A stretch of 64,000 nucleotides of DNA from Actinomycetota bacterium (GCA_947371865.1 CANBRH010000001.1:21265-85264); one strand, 5' to 3'; positions 37,043-46,124 are shown, counted from the first letter of the stretch. Notes: generated by a model not told the origin, from the letters alone. Made by a program: numbers and translations.

Positions 37043-37979
37043 CAACTGCTTGAAAGTGGCTGTATCCCACTTTTTCAAATTCTGATTTTCCAACAAGTTC
37101 TACTCCCCTGCCAGAAACCACGCGGCCAATAACCATGACCTCACTGGGCAAAACAGATGGATCTGATGTTGTTCCTAAAAAGAGATGATCCTCGCCGCCG
37201 CCGCATATCCAGCGCCAAACGTCGGTCCCTAACTTCAGCGCTAACACCGACAGTTCGGCGAATTCGGGGCTAGCAGAAAGAAAGTCGGGCTCCAGTACAA
37301 ATCTGACCTGCGATGCATCCGACAAATGGTGGGCTTCAGAAATTAAGCCATCGCTGATGTCGCAGAGCGAATTAATGCCGGCCGCGGCAAGTTGGCGAGC
37401 GAGTGCATAATCAACTGTGGGCTTGAGATGTGCCGCCACAGCTTTCGCGTCAGATGCGCCGGCCGTTAAGCAGGCAAGTCCGGCTGCAGACCAACCGGGC
37501 AGAGCAGACACAAAAACCATATCGCCAACTTTGGCGCCCGATCTCAATATCGGCGATTCACTTTCTCCAAGCGCCATTATCGAAATGACCATCACAGGTG
37601 AAACGGATAGGTCTCCTCCAACAACAGTGGCTCCGACCCGATCTGCCTCATTGCGAATCCCTTGAGCAAGTTCGATCATCTCGGCCACGGAAAAATCTGC
37701 AGGTAAACCTGCGGTCACCAATAAGTATGTCGGCTTGGCCCCCATCGCCAAGATATCGGCCACATTGGCTGTGGTAATTTTCGCGCCGATCTGGGTGAGA
37801 GAACTCCAGTCACGTCGAAAGTGAACGCCCTCTACCGCCATATCCGCTACCGCGATTTGTTTGGTGCTCGGCGGAAGCAGGACTGCGCCATCATCCCCGA
37901 TACCAATTTCAACTCCTGGACCAGGATGCTCGGAAAAAATGGTGGAGAGAGCGGCGATCAGTTCGGCTTCAGTAGCCAT
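37017..37979 (-). CDS. thiL: Thiamine-monophosphate kinase
   Basis: A 320-residue kinase. Motifs are IGDDGAVL, the metal site VADMAVEGVHF, ATTVVGGDL (here as GATVVGGDLSVSP) and the C-terminal DISDGLISEAHHL. It phosphorylates thiamine monophosphate to the diphosphate cofactor. AAAGGAG lies 9 nt before ATG 37979. It is divergent from the Lrp-domain gene, a conserved actinobacterial arrangement, and its end overlaps rpmB convergently. Confidence 0.93.
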   Translation of the reverse strand: MATEAELIAALSTIFSEHPGPGVEIGIGDDGAVLLPPSTKQIAVADMAVEGVHFRRDWSSLTQIGAKITTANVADILAMGAKPTYLLVTAGLPADFSVAEMIELAQGIRNEADRVGATVVGGDLSVSPVMVISIMALGESESPILRSGAKVGDMVFVSALPGWSAAGLACLTAGASDAKAVAAHLKPTVDYALARQLAAAGINSLCDISDGLISEAHHLSDASQVRFVLEPDFLSASPEFAELSVLALKLGTDVWRWICGGGEDHLFLGTTSDPSVLPSEVMVIGRVVSGRGVELVGKSEFEKVGYSHFQAVVSELPFRP

Positions 37980-38144
37980 CTCGCGCGCTCCTTTCTGGTG
38001 ATGAAGTGGCCAAAATACTCGTTCCCTAAACTTTGCCGGAGGCGGTAGCCTAGAAGCCTACTCAGCCGCAGCGCAGCGGAGGCCATTGTTGGAACCTGGG
38101 GCACGACCCGCCGGGCCAACAAGAAAACTTTAAAGGAGCTCACG

Positions 38145-38381
38145 ATGTCAGTTCAGGCATACATCCTCATTCAAACTGAAGTTGGCAAGGCTTCAAGCGT
38201 TGCGAAGGCAGTATCAGCTATCTCCGGCGTAACTCTTGCCGAAGGCGTCACCGGACCGTACGACGTCATCATGCGTGCCGAAGCTCCTAGCATGGAAGAT
38301 TTCGGACGCGTCATTTTGTCCAAGGTGCAGGTTGTTCCTGGAATAACTCGCACTCTGACCTGTCCGGTCACTAGCTACTAA
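38145..38381 (+). CDS. Stand-alone Lrp/AsnC ligand-binding (RAM) domain protein
   Basis: A 78-residue protein made of only the RAM/AsnC ligand-binding domain. It runs from VQAYILIQTEVGKASSVAKA to VVPGITRTLTCPVTS and has no helix-turn-helix. Such proteins form dimers or decamers and may bind amino acids or modulate full-length Lrp regulators; the role here is unknown. AAAGGAG precedes the ATG by 7-8 nt. The thiL-Lrp-ddl-gpsA-plsC neighbourhood is common in actinobacteria. Confidence 0.88.
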   Translation: MSVQAYILIQTEVGKASSVAKAVSAISGVTLAEGVTGPYDVIMRAEAPSMEDFGRVILSKVQVVPGITRTLTCPVTSY

Positions 38382-38388
38382 ATACGTT

Positions 38389-39462
38389 CTATCGAGTCAC
38401 ATCTCGGCTGCGGGTTAAGGCTGCCTCCAGTAATTTTCCAATGAGGTCGGTGTAGTTCAATCCTGCATGTGCCCACAATTTGGGGTACACCGATGTCGCC
38501 GTAAATCCGGGCATGGTATTTATTTCATTAATGATGATTTGGCCGGTGGTGGAGTAAAAGAAATCAACGCGGGCCAAGCCTTCGCAACCTAAAGCGTTAA
38601 ATGCCTGAATAGCGGATTCACGTATTTCCTCGGAAATACCAGGTGGTAAATCGGTCGGAAAATCGACTCTGGTTGAATCATCGAGGTACTTTGCCTCGAA
38701 ATCATAAAACTCGTGATCGCCCAAAATAACAATTTCACCAACTGGCGAAGCATGTGCAACGCCATGTCGTTGCAGGACAGCACATTCAATTTCTTTACCA
38801 ATGATGCCTACTTCAATCATCACCTTAGTATCGAATTCGAAGGCAAAATCGATAGCCACAACAAGTTCGCTGAACTCTTTTACCTTTGACGTTCCGCGAC
38901 TTGAGCCACTTCTCGCCGGCTTTACGAACAACGGAAAAGTTAAATTGCTCGCGCGCTGGAGGATTGCTTCGCGCTCGTCGGAATTCCAATCTCTGTCATG
39001 AATCACCAAACCCTCTGCGACCTTTAGTCCGTGCGCTGCAAAAATGGGTTTAGCAAATGATTTGTCCATGGCCACCGAACTTGCCAAGACTCCAGAACCA
39101 ACGTAAGCAAGGCCGGCCATTTCCAACATCCCTTGTACTGTGCCATCTTCGCCATAAGGGCCATGAAGGACTGGAAAAATAACTTCTAGATTGAGTGGTT
39201 GACCGTTGAAGCTAAAACCTTGCACATCCGTAGAGATCGCGGGTGAATCTTCCGGTATTACCGGCAATCTGCCTTCGACAATGGTGAGAGAAATATCCGC
39301 GGCGGGGAGCACCCAACGTCCGCTTTTAGTAATTCCTATTAAAACCGGTTCATATTTTTCGCGATCAATCGCTTCCAGAACTCCATTGGCAGAAATGCAC
39401 GAAATCTCGTGCTCGCTGCTCTGGCCACCACAGAGAATGCCTACCTTTATTGTGGTGGACAT
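38389..39462 (-). CDS. ddl: D-alanine--D-alanine ligase
   Basis: A 357-residue ATP-grasp ligase. Visible are GGQSSEHEISCISANGVLEA, the ATP loop KPARSGSSRGTSKV and the C-terminal NEINTMPGFTATSVYPKLW. It joins two D-Ala residues for the peptidoglycan pentapeptide and is the target of D-cycloserine. It begins directly after the gpsA stop in the plsC-gpsA-ddl unit. Confidence 0.95.
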   Translation of the reverse strand: MSTTIKVGILCGGQSSEHEISCISANGVLEAIDREKYEPVLIGITKSGRWVLPAADISLTIVEGRLPVIPEDSPAISTDVQGFSFNGQPLNLEVIFPVLHGPYGEDGTVQGMLEMAGLAYVGSGVLASSVAMDKSFAKPIFAAHGLKVAEGLVIHDRDWNSDEREAILQRASNLTFPLFVKPARSGSSRGTSKVKEFSELVVAIDFAFEFDTKVMIEVGIIGKEIECAVLQRHGVAHASPVGEIVILGDHEFYDFEAKYLDDSTRVDFPTDLPPGISEEIRESAIQAFNALGCEGLARVDFFYSTTGQIIINEINTMPGFTATSVYPKLWAHAGLNYTDLIGKLLEAALTRSRDVTR

Positions 39463-40461
39463 CTAGATCTCCGCTCTCATGCTGACGGTCATCAACCGAT
39501 CAATGGCTTGAGTGGGCGATAGAGCACCGCTGACGACATCGGACACGGCTTCAATAATAGGTACTTCGACCCCAACTCGGTGTGCTAACTCGAGAATTGC
39601 TCCAGCTGATGCCACGCCTTCTACTGTTTTTGACACCACTTGACGCGCCGATTCAATGGAACCAGTCTGACCTAAAATTTCACCGAATGTTCGATTTCGA
39701 GAAAGCGCCGATCCACAACTTGCTACCAAATCTCCCATACCTGCCAAGCCCAAAAAGGTGAGTGGATTCGCGCCATAAGCACCACCAAAGCGAGCCACTT
39801 CACTCAAACCTCGGGTTATGACCATCGCTTGCGTGTTCTCTCCCAAATCAAGACCCAGCGCCATTCCAACGGCTAGTGCGATGACGCTCTTGGCCGCGCC
39901 TGCAAGTTCGCACCCAACCAAGTCCGAAGAGGGATAAACCCGAAAGTAAGGTGTCGTGAAGAGATCAACAATGAGATCCACAACCTGAGGATTTTCAGAT
40001 GCGGCAACTGCGCCGGCTGGTTGACGCAACGAAAGTTCCCCCGCCAAATTTGGCCCCGTAATCAATCCCATCCGGTCGTTGCTACCACCCAGGATTTCAT
40101 CCACGACTTCGGTCATACGCAAATGTGTGTCAGCTTCTATTCCTTTGAGCGTGCTGATAATCGGAAGATCAACTGGAATCAACGACTTCCACTCGTGCAA
40201 ATTCTCGCGCAGTGTTTGGGCTGGAACGGCCAAGACCACTGAGTGACCAAAATCAAATGCCTCTGAAATATCGGTCGTAGAGCGCAAACTGGCTGGCAAC
40301 CCGATACCGGGCAAAAATTTCTCATTAGTGTTTGATTTATTAATTTCATCAACCACGGCGGAATTGCGGCCCCACAGAAGAACATCTTGATTGGCATCAC
40401 AGAGAATTTGAGCCATGGTTGTACCCCAAGAACCGGTACCTAAAACTGAAACCCTGCTCAA
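39463..40461 (-). CDS. gpsA: Glycerol-3-phosphate dehydrogenase [NAD(P)+]
   Basis: A 332-residue enzyme with the Rossmann start VSVLGTGSWGTTMAQILCD, the middle STLKGIEADT and GPNLAGEL, and the catalytic Lys in ELAGAAKSVIALAVG. It makes sn-glycerol-3-phosphate for phospholipids. The start overlaps the plsC stop by 4 nt, and the acyltransferase next to it uses its product. Confidence 0.95.
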   Translation of the reverse strand: MSRVSVLGTGSWGTTMAQILCDANQDVLLWGRNSAVVDEINKSNTNEKFLPGIGLPASLRSTTDISEAFDFGHSVVLAVPAQTLRENLHEWKSLIPVDLPIISTLKGIEADTHLRMTEVVDEILGGSNDRMGLITGPNLAGELSLRQPAGAVAASENPQVVDLIVDLFTTPYFRVYPSSDLVGCELAGAAKSVIALAVGMALGLDLGENTQAMVITRGLSEVARFGGAYGANPLTFLGLAGMGDLVASCGSALSRNRTFGEILGQTGSIESARQVVSKTVEGVASAGAILELAHRVGVEVPIIEAVSDVVSGALSPTQAIDRLMTVSMRAEI

Positions 40462-41255
40462 ATGTTCTTCCTTTTCTTATAATTGCCGGTGCGCGGCAAG
40501 TCTGAGGAGTGAGGGTCGAATCTAATAGCTGGTGCCGCTTCACCACGTATTTGTTCAAGCATCTTGGTCAAAGTGTCCATCACATAAGCCGTGGCTTCCA
40601 CAAGAGCCACCTGGTCTTCGGCTTTGCCCTTCCACCTGGAGAAATCCAAAGCGGGGCCAGCAACGACAGTCACCGGAGTTCGGCGCCATAAAACCGGACG
40701 CTTGGAGTAAGCAGGCAGCAATTCTTGCGCCCCCCATTGTGCGCAGGGAATGACCAAAGCTCCGGAAAGTATGGCCAACCGAGCAATTCCAGTTTTTCCT
40801 ACCATTGGCCAATAATTTTCATCCCTAGTTAAAGTGCCTTCCGGGTAGACACCAAGACAATGACCAGCCTTGAGAAAAGCTAAAGCATGACGTAGCGATT
40901 GAGAAGCGTTGGAACTCTCTCGCTCTACTGGTATCTGGCCTGAGCCCGCAATGATCTTGCCAATCACCGGCACCTTAAATACTGAGGCTTTACCTAAGAA
41001 CCTTGGCGCTCGCCCGTTCTTAAAGAGGAAATGGGTAAAAATCAGGGGATCGGCGTAGGAGATGTGATTGGAGACCACAATGACCGGCCCAGATTTTGGA
41101 ATATGTGTGCCACCAATCCAAGTGCGCTTAGTCAAAATATCTAAGAGCGGGAGCAGGATGCGGGAGGCAAAAAAGAAGTATTTGTTGGTCCCGAGCGGTC
41201 GTCCAGTTGGCGGGGCGTAAATTGGGTTAACGTCCGTACCCAGATTCTCCGACAT
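40458..41255 (-). CDS. plsC: 1-acylglycerol-3-phosphate acyltransferase
   Basis: A 265-residue membrane-bound acyltransferase. The HX4D motif is [10 protein letters not shown], the second block is [18 protein letters not shown] and the third is [11 protein letters not shown]. It acylates lysophosphatidic acid (or a related substrate) in phospholipid synthesis. TAGCCT (41267-41262, minus) lies 6 nt before the ATG, so it is probably leaderless. The hup terminator lies directly upstream. Confidence 0.92.
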   Translation of the reverse strand: MSENLGTDVNPIYAPPTGRPLGTNKYFFFASRILLPLLDILTKRTWIGGTHIPKSGPVIVVSNHISYADPLIFTHFLFKNGRAPRFLGKASVFKVPVIGKIIAGSGQIPVERESSNASQSLRHALAFLKAGHCLGVYPEGTLTRDENYWPMVGKTGIARLAILSGALVIPCAQWGAQELLPAYSKRPVLWRRTPVTVVAGPALDFSRWKGKAEDQVALVEATAYVMDTLTKMLEQIRGEAAPAIRFDPHSSDLPRTGNYKKRKNI

Positions 41256-41277
41256 GCGAGAAGGCTATTACGCAATA

Positions 41278-41310
41278 AAAAGTGGGGGCGCTTTTGGCGC
41301 CCCCACTTTT
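41278..41310 (-). terminator. Rho-independent terminator of hup
   Basis: A perfect 14-bp stem: AAAAGTGGGGGCGC (41278-41291) with GCGCCCCCACTTTT (41297-41310), loop of 5 nt, followed on the minus strand by a T-run. It starts 14 nt after the hup stop and is the clearest terminator in the window. The plsC -10 lies only 11 bp further on. Confidence 0.92.
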
Positions 41311-41324
41311 AAACTACTTTTTAA

Positions 41325-41831
41325 TTACTTCTTCTTGGCTACAACTTTCTTAGCAGGAGCCTTCTTGGCAGGTGCCTTCTTCGCAGGAGCCTTCTTGGCT
41401 ACAACCTTCTTGGCTGGAGCTTTCTTAGCAGGGGCCTTCTTGGCGACAACCTTCTTGGCTGGAGCTTTCTTAGCAGGAGCTTTCTTGGCGGCTGCCTTGA
41501 CTACAGGCTTGGCTACAACCTTTACAGGTGGCTTTGGAGCGGCTTCTAGCTTGCGCGCGCCGGAGATAACTTCCTTGAGCGCCTTTGCTGGCAAGAAGCG
41601 AACCTTCTTGCTGGCCTTGATCTGAATGGTTTCGCCGGTAAATGGGTTGCGGCCTTTACGAGCAGCGCGGTCAACCTTCTTGAACTTGCCGAAATCATTG
41701 ATCATTACATCTTCGCCCTTGGAAATGGTGCGAACGATGCTGTCAAAAACGATGTCTACAGCGCGAGCTGTCTCTTTCTTGTTGTTATCAAAATGTGGTG
41801 CCAGCAATGCGATGAACTGGGCCTTGTTCAT
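41325..41831 (-). CDS. hup: HU-family DNA-binding protein with Lys/Ala-rich C-terminal tail
   Basis: A 168-residue nucleoid protein. The HU domain covers residues 1-92 ([40 protein letters not shown]). After a Pro/Val linker, about 65 residues repeat [21 protein letters not shown] units, as in mycobacterial HupB and Streptomyces HupS. The tail resembles histone H1 and helps compact DNA; in mycobacteria it is post-translationally modified. GGGG precedes the ATG by 6 nt. Tandem palindromes lie in its leader. Confidence 0.95.
   Translation of the reverse strand: MNKAQFIALLAPHFDNNKKETARAVDIVFDSIVRTISKGEDVMINDFGKFKKVDRAARKGRNPFTGETIQIKASKKVRFLPAKALKEVISGARKLEAAPKPPVKVVAKPVVKAAAKKAPAKKAPAKKVVAKKAPAKKAPAKKVVAKKAPAKKAPAKKAPAKKVVAKKK
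41335..41510. repeat. Low-complexity coding repeat for the HU tail
   Basis: Imperfect repeats of about 15 and 24 nt built on GCCTTCTTGGC and ACAACCTTCTTGG encode the Lys/Ala tail. Copy number could vary between strains by slippage. Confidence 0.7.
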
Positions 41832-41842
41832 TAAATCCCCTT

Positions 41843-41874
41843 ATTTACGCGTAAATGTTAGACATTCGTCTAAC
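41843..41874. promoter_or_regulatory. Two adjacent palindromes in the hup upstream region
   Basis: ATTTACGCGTAAAT (41843-41856) is a perfect 14-bp palindrome. It is immediately followed by GTTAGAC-ATTC-GTCTAAC (41857-41874), a perfect 7-bp inverted repeat. They lie 12-43 bp upstream of the hup ATG, so they are operators or RNA hairpins in the leader. Confidence 0.55.
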
Positions 41875-42025
41875 GTAAGAAGAAATCTACGCACCGCACC
41901 GCGCAACAACCGACATATAAATCGGTGTGTCGCGAGAGAAAAAGCAGTGAAAATCAAGGGTTTTTCGCACTTAAACCCTAAATTGGAAGTTGAGAGTTCG
42001 AGATATTCTTGCGAACTTCCCCGCT
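41875..42025. other. leuD-hup intergenic region with inverted repeats
   Basis: No gene. AGGGTTT (41957-41963) pairs with AAACCCT (41973-41979), loop 9 nt. GGAAGTT (41985-41991) pairs with AACTTCC (42014-42020). One or both may terminate leuD transcripts, although no strong T-run follows on the minus strand. Confidence 0.4.
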
Positions 42026-42625
42026 TTAGGAGCGAATTGGTAGCGTTTTAGGCTTGAAATTAGCGCGCTCTGCTTCAAAGGCAGAGACTTCGTCCAACTT
42101 CTTTAAAGTGAGTCCGATGTCATCAAGGCCCTCCATCAAGCGCCAACGGGTGTAATCATCGATTGCGAATGACACTGAGGTCACGCCGTAAACCACCGTT
42201 TTGCTCTCGAGGTCGACGCTCACCGCTAACTTTGGATCAGCCTCTACCGCAGCCCAGATAGCTTCTACGGATTCCTGAGGCAGAACCACCGTGAGCAAGC
42301 CGGCCTTCTGCGAGTTTCCGCGGAAGATGTCCGCAAAGCGGCTAGAGATAACTACTTTAAAGCCGTAGTTCTGCAGCGCCCAGACAGCGTGCTCGCGCGA
42401 TGATCCGGTACCAAAATCTGCTCCTGCAACCAGAACGGTTGCGCCTGCGAATTCAGGCTTGTTGAGAACGAATTCTGGATCATTGCGCCAAGCACCAAAG
42501 AGGCCATCTTCAAAGCCACTCTTGGTCACGCGCTTGAGGTACACAGCCGGAATGATCTGGTCAGTGTCGACGTTACTGCGGCGCAGGGGCAGAACAGTTC
42601 CAGTGTGCTTGATAAATTTTTCCAT
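42026..42625 (-). CDS. leuD: 3-isopropylmalate dehydratase small subunit
   Basis: A 199-residue swivel-domain subunit. Motifs are [19 protein letters not shown] and [23 protein letters not shown] 42625 is preferred because AAGGGGAG lies close upstream; the frame is open to 42667 inside leuC. With LeuC it isomerises 2- to 3-isopropylmalate in leucine synthesis. Confidence 0.95.
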   Translation of the reverse strand: MEKFIKHTGTVLPLRRSNVDTDQIIPAVYLKRVTKSGFEDGLFGAWRNDPEFVLNKPEFAGATVLVAGADFGTGSSREHAVWALQNYGFKVVISSRFADIFRGNSQKAGLLTVVLPQESVEAIWAAVEADPKLAVSVDLESKTVVYGVTSVSFAIDDYTRWRLMEGLDDIGLTLKKLDEVSAFEAERANFKPKTLPIRS

Positions 42626-42635
42626 TTTTCTCCCC

Positions 42636-44033
42636 TTACAAATCTGCTGGTGATGACAAAGTGCCACGAAGTGCGGTGGCAGCGGCTACAAGTGGGCTAA
42701 CCAGGTGGGTGCGACCACCCTTGCCTTGGCGGCCCTCGAAATTGCGGTTGCTGGTAGAAGCTGAGCGTTCTTGTGGGGCAAGCTGATCTGGGTTCATGCC
42801 CAGACACATAGAGCATCCTGCGTTACGCCACTCAGCACCAGCATCAATGAAAACTTTATCCAAGCCTTCTTGCTCTGCCTGCAAGCGCACTCGCGCAGAT
42901 CCAGGAACTACCAACATGCGCAGGGAAGGAGAAATCTTCTTTCCCTCAAGTACCTGTGCAGCGGCTCGTAAATCTTCAATGCGGCCGTTAGTGCACGATC
43001 CAAGGAAGACGGTATCGACCTTGATCGACTTCAATGGAGTTCCGGCGACAAGTCCCATGTAGGTAAGTGCGCGCTCGGCGGCTCCACGTTCTTCAAGATC
43101 AGCGATATCAGCTGGGTTTGGAACATTGGCCGACAGTGGCAATCCTTGTCCTGGGTTAGTACCCCAGGTAACAAATGGAGCTAATTCCTCTGCGTTAATG
43201 AAAATCTCTTTATCAAAGACGGCATCAGCATCGCTATGCAAGGTGCTCCAGTATGCAAGAGCGGCATCCCAATCGGCACCTTCCGGTGCATGTGGTTTTT
43301 CGTGTACATAATCGAAGGTTGTTTGATCAGGAGCGATCAATCCGGCACGAGCGCCAGCCTCGATCGACATATTGCAGACAGTCATACGACCTTCCATCGA
43401 AAGTGCGCGAATAGCCGAGCCGCGGTATTCCAATACGAAACCTTGTCCGCCACCAGTTCCGATTTCAGCAATGACAGCCAAGATAATGTCTTTACTTGTC
43501 ACGCCAGGTTGCAAAGTGCCTTCCACGTTGATCGCCATTGTCTTGGGGCGAAGCAGCGGAAGAGTTTGAGTTGCAAGCACGTGTTCGACTTCGCTGGTAC
43601 CGATTCCAAATGCAAGTGCACCAAAAGCGCCATGGGTGGAAGTGTGGGAATCCCCGCAGACGATAGTCATTCCTGGTTGGGTAATTCCAAGTTGAGGTCC
43701 AACGACGTGGACGATTCCTTGCTCGGCATCGCCTAATGAATGGATGCGTACGCCAAATTCAGCGCAATTGGCGCGAAGAGTATCTACCTGCAATTTCGAA
43801 ACAGGATCAGCAATGGGAAGATTGATATTTTGAGTAGGCACGTTGTGATCTTCTGTTGCAATTGTCAGATCAGGACGTCGCACCTTTCGACCTGCTAGGC
43901 GAAGTCCGTCAAATGCTTGCGGGCTAGTCACTTCATGAATCAAGTGAAGATCAATATAAAGCAGATCTGGTTCTCCAGGGTTGCTGCTAACAATGTGATC
44001 AGCCCAGATTTTCTCGGCTAAGGTTTTGCCCAT
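42636..44033 (-). CDS. leuC: 3-isopropylmalate dehydratase large subunit
   Basis: A 465-residue aconitase-family subunit. The [4Fe-4S] ligands are in [11 protein letters not shown] and [10 protein letters not shown], and [20 protein letters not shown] is in the N-terminal third. Two ATG codons lie close together (44039 and 44033); AGGA lies 6 nt before the second, which is used. It forms a heterodimer with LeuD, encoded 10 nt downstream, and is divergent from the IclR regulator. Confidence 0.95.
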   Translation of the reverse strand: MGKTLAEKIWADHIVSSNPGEPDLLYIDLHLIHEVTSPQAFDGLRLAGRKVRRPDLTIATEDHNVPTQNINLPIADPVSKLQVDTLRANCAEFGVRIHSLGDAEQGIVHVVGPQLGITQPGMTIVCGDSHTSTHGAFGALAFGIGTSEVEHVLATQTLPLLRPKTMAINVEGTLQPGVTSKDIILAVIAEIGTGGGQGFVLEYRGSAIRALSMEGRMTVCNMSIEAGARAGLIAPDQTTFDYVHEKPHAPEGADWDAALAYWSTLHSDADAVFDKEIFINAEELAPFVTWGTNPGQGLPLSANVPNPADIADLEERGAAERALTYMGLVAGTPLKSIKVDTVFLGSCTNGRIEDLRAAAQVLEGKKISPSLRMLVVPGSARVRLQAEQEGLDKVFIDAGAEWRNAGCSMCLGMNPDQLAPQERSASTSNRNFEGRQGKGGRTHLVSPLVAAATALRGTLSSPADL

Positions 44034-44122
44034 AATCATTCCTGCTCTCGCTTAGGTCTTCTCAGAAATTTCATTTCCACCAAATACTTGCGTCTCACTA
44101 GATAAGATGCCAGTATTAGATT

Positions 44123-44842
44123 GTGGACAAGAAGAATAGCGGAGTTGGCGTACTAGATAAAGCGGTACGCATTTTGGCAACCCTCGAATCTGGTCCGCAC
44201 TCTCTCTCTGAACTTGTAGCCGCCACGGGAATTGCTCGGCCTACCGCCCACCGCCTGGCAGTTGCGCTGGAATTTCATCGACTTGTGTCTCGCGATTTTG
44301 CTGGTCGCTTTGTTTTAGGCGCACGCTCTTCGGAATTGGCTGCTGCTGCCGGTGAAGATCGCCTCCTGGCGATTGCCGCCCCCGCTCTGGCTGCCTTACG
44401 CGATGCCAGCGGTGAGAGCGCCCAGCTCTATCGCCGCCAAGGCGATCAACGTATCTGTGTGGCTACTGCCGAACGTTTGAGCGGTTTAAGAGATTCTGTC
44501 CCCGTGGGCACTGTTCTCACCATGCAAGCTGGATCTGCGGCCCAAGTATTGATGGCGTGGGAAGAACCCGATCGGCTGCATCGCGGTTTGGTCAACGCCA
44601 AGTTCACTGCCGCCAGCTTGTCAGCAGTTAGGCGTCGTGGCTGGGCACAATCCGTCGGAGAGCGTGAAGCCGGGGTTGCATCTGTCTCAGCCCCCGTGCG
44701 CGGACCTAATAACAAAGTCATTGCCGCAGTAAGCATCAGCGGCCCGATGGAGCGTTTGGGGCGCCAACCAGGGCGCATTCATGCCGCATCCGTCATGGCG
44801 ACTGCGGCCCGATTAACGGAATATATAGCGAAAACAAAGTGA
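44123..44842 (+). CDS. IclR-family transcriptional regulator (NdgR-like)
   Basis: A 239-residue regulator with an N-terminal winged helix-turn-helix (SLSELVAATGIARPTAHRLA, about residues 25-45) and a C-terminal IclR effector domain (about 75-235, AAPALAALRDASGESAQLYR). Its place divergent from leuCD and next to HU matches NdgR/LtbR, which controls leucine synthesis and nitrogen-dependent genes in Streptomyces and Corynebacterium. It probably binds the 89-bp leuC-iclR gap. The start is GTG 44123. Confidence 0.88.
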   Translation: MDKKNSGVGVLDKAVRILATLESGPHSLSELVAATGIARPTAHRLAVALEFHRLVSRDFAGRFVLGARSSELAAAAGEDRLLAIAAPALAALRDASGESAQLYRRQGDQRICVATAERLSGLRDSVPVGTVLTMQAGSAAQVLMAWEEPDRLHRGLVNAKFTAASLSAVRRRGWAQSVGEREAGVASVSAPVRGPNNKVIAAVSISGPMERLGRQPGRIHAASVMATAARLTEYIAKTK

Positions 44843-44980
44843 CTAGCTAACCGTTGCTTGGACAAGGGATTTTGCGGCACATTTGGTCTTAACTCCAACC
44901 TAAAACTTGAAAACTCCAACTTCAGTAGCCGCGCAGTGGATCGCTTGACTTACAACACTACATACGACACTATTATACCT
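44843..44980 (+). promoter_or_regulatory. Region upstream of the toxin-antitoxin pair, with promoter
   Basis: No gene is seen in these 138 nt; the frame upstream of ATG 44981 is open to 44858 but resembles nothing. TTGACT (44945-44950) is a good -35. With a 17-nt spacer the -10 is CACTAT (44968-44973), 7 nt before ATG 44981; TATTAT (44971-44976) is an alternative with a 20-nt spacer. No Shine-Dalgarno sequence precedes the ATG, so the message is probably leaderless. Confidence 0.5.
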
Positions 44981-45442
44981 ATGAGCGACATCAAGCACAC
45001 CTTCTCTCACTTTCTCCGCAATAGTGGAGAAGTTCTCTCCGCGGTAGAGCACGGCGACGTTCTCTTAGACCGCAGAGATGGGGCTGACCTACTTTTAGTG
45101 ACCGAGAGCAGGGAGAACTCAATTAGGGAGAGTCTAGATATAACAACTCGCGCCCTGGCTCGGATGCTCGCGCATGAAGAGCTACGCGAAGAGAGCCAAG
45201 CGGTCTTCGTTGAAACTCTTCCCTGGATCGGTTGGCTCTCAACTTCTGATCAAGAAGCATTCTTAGATTCACTTCTTGCTACCAGCCAAGCCTGCCGCGC
45301 CACGGGTGGGTATGGACCATTGGAAAAACTCTTATCTAGCTGGAAAGCCTCAGCTCAGATAGTCCACGATCCAGAACTAGCTTCCTATTTAAATGCCGAC
45401 CGTGGCTTGGACAACGAAGTTGCCCTAGCTCGACCTGAGTAG
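44981..45442 (+). CDS. Putative antitoxin: Phd/YefM-like N-terminus with long helical C-terminus
   Basis: A 153-residue protein. Residues 7-42 (FSHFLRNSGEVLSAVEHGDV, LLDRRDGADLLLVTE) resemble the Phd/YefM antitoxin fold. About 110 further residues follow, rich in helix formers, with ETLPWIGWLSTSDQEAFLDS in the middle. Typical Phd antitoxins are about 80 residues. The next gene starts on the last base of its stop and encodes a RelE-like protein, which supports an antitoxin role. Assignment rests on fold resemblance and operon structure and is not certain. The start is ATG 44981. Confidence 0.6.
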   Translation: MSDIKHTFSHFLRNSGEVLSAVEHGDVLLDRRDGADLLLVTESRENSIRESLDITTRALARMLAHEELREESQAVFVETLPWIGWLSTSDQEAFLDSLLATSQACRATGGYGPLEKLLSSWKASAQIVHDPELASYLNADRGLDNEVALARPE

Positions 45443-45864
45443 TGAGTACTCCAGAGGAGGCAACAACCACACTGGTTACCAGACCAGCAAGACCTGGAGA
45501 TTGGGAGGTGTCCGCACGGTCAGAAAAAATAGCCGCCGCTTGGAAAGAACTTTGCAACCAGTTCAGCGGAGAATGCCAACGTGTATACGATCAGTTGAGC
45601 ACCGACCCACTAAACGATGACGGAGATCGTCAGCAGCCGTTACGGGGAGAGACTGGTATCGGAACTTTTGAGGGCAGGACTCTTCAACGATGGCAAATTG
45701 ACGTCGGATCTGGCTCTAGGGTCTGGTATTTCGTAATCAGGGAAGACGCAGGAAAGGGTCAAAAGCGCCGCTCTGGAAAAGTCATCATTGACCAGGTTCA
45801 CCCGGGTCATCCAAAAGCAACAGAACGAAACAACTCGGGTAAGCGCAGGCCCGGAAGAAACTAA
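45442..45864 (+). CDS. Putative RelE/ParE-like toxin
   Basis: A 140-residue basic protein. The pattern AAWKELCNQF, VYDQLSTDPL, QQPLRGETGIGTFEGRTLQR, WQIDVGSGSRVWYFVIRED, IDQVHPGHPKATE fits RelE-superfamily toxins: a helical start, then a sheet with Arg, and a closing HPKATE. RelE toxins cut mRNA on the ribosome and ParE toxins block gyrase; which applies is unknown. GTG 45442 overlaps the antitoxin stop by one base, so the two are translationally coupled. The C-terminus ends with a basic tail (NNSGKRRPGRN). Confidence 0.6.
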   Translation: MSTPEEATTTLVTRPARPGDWEVSARSEKIAAAWKELCNQFSGECQRVYDQLSTDPLNDDGDRQQPLRGETGIGTFEGRTLQRWQIDVGSGSRVWYFVIREDAGKGQKRRSGKVIIDQVHPGHPKATERNNSGKRRPGRN

Positions 45865-45910
45865 CCAACACCAATCGGCCCTAGTCAGAGCAATGATTAG
45901 CCCAACAAAG

Positions 45911-45983
45911 TAGCCCCGAAGGGATTCGAACCCTCGTAGCTGGCTTGAGAAGCCAGAGTCCTAGGCCGCTAGACGACGGGGCC
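45911..45983 (-). tRNA. tRNA-Glu (CTC)
   Basis: A 73-nt cloverleaf on the minus strand. The acceptor 5' GGCCCCG pairs with CGGGGCT (one G-U), discriminator A. The anticodon stem is CTGGC/GCCAG with loop TTCTCAA, so the anticodon is CTC. The T-loop is TTCGAAT. CCA is not encoded. It follows tRNA-Gln and gltX on the same strand. Confidence 0.93.
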
Positions 45984-46052
45984 ATTTCAACCCAGATAAG
46001 CCGGCCACAGCCGGTTCACGCGGGAAAAACATTCCTAGAACAAGATAGATCG

Positions 46053-46124
46053 CTGGGGTACCAGGACTCGAACCTAGACAAGCTGAACCAGAATCAGCTG
46101 GGCTGCCAATTACCCCATACCCCA
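46053..46124 (-). tRNA. tRNA-Gln (CTG)
   Basis: A 72-nt cloverleaf on the minus strand. Acceptor TGGGGTA pairs with TACCCCA, discriminator G. Anticodon stem GCTGA/TCAGC with loop TTCTGGT gives anticodon CTG. The T-loop TTCGAGT is normal, and CCA is not encoded. It lies 52 nt after the gltX stop. Confidence 0.93.

Noticed and set aside
41335..41510. Short regularly spaced repeats that might suggest a CRISPR-like array
   Set aside because: They encode the Lys/Ala tail of HU in frame; no unique spacers.
45865..45910. Possible attachment site next to the tRNA-Glu gene flanking the toxin-antitoxin pair
   Set aside because: No direct repeat of the tRNA 3' end was found on the other side of the pair and no integrase is present.
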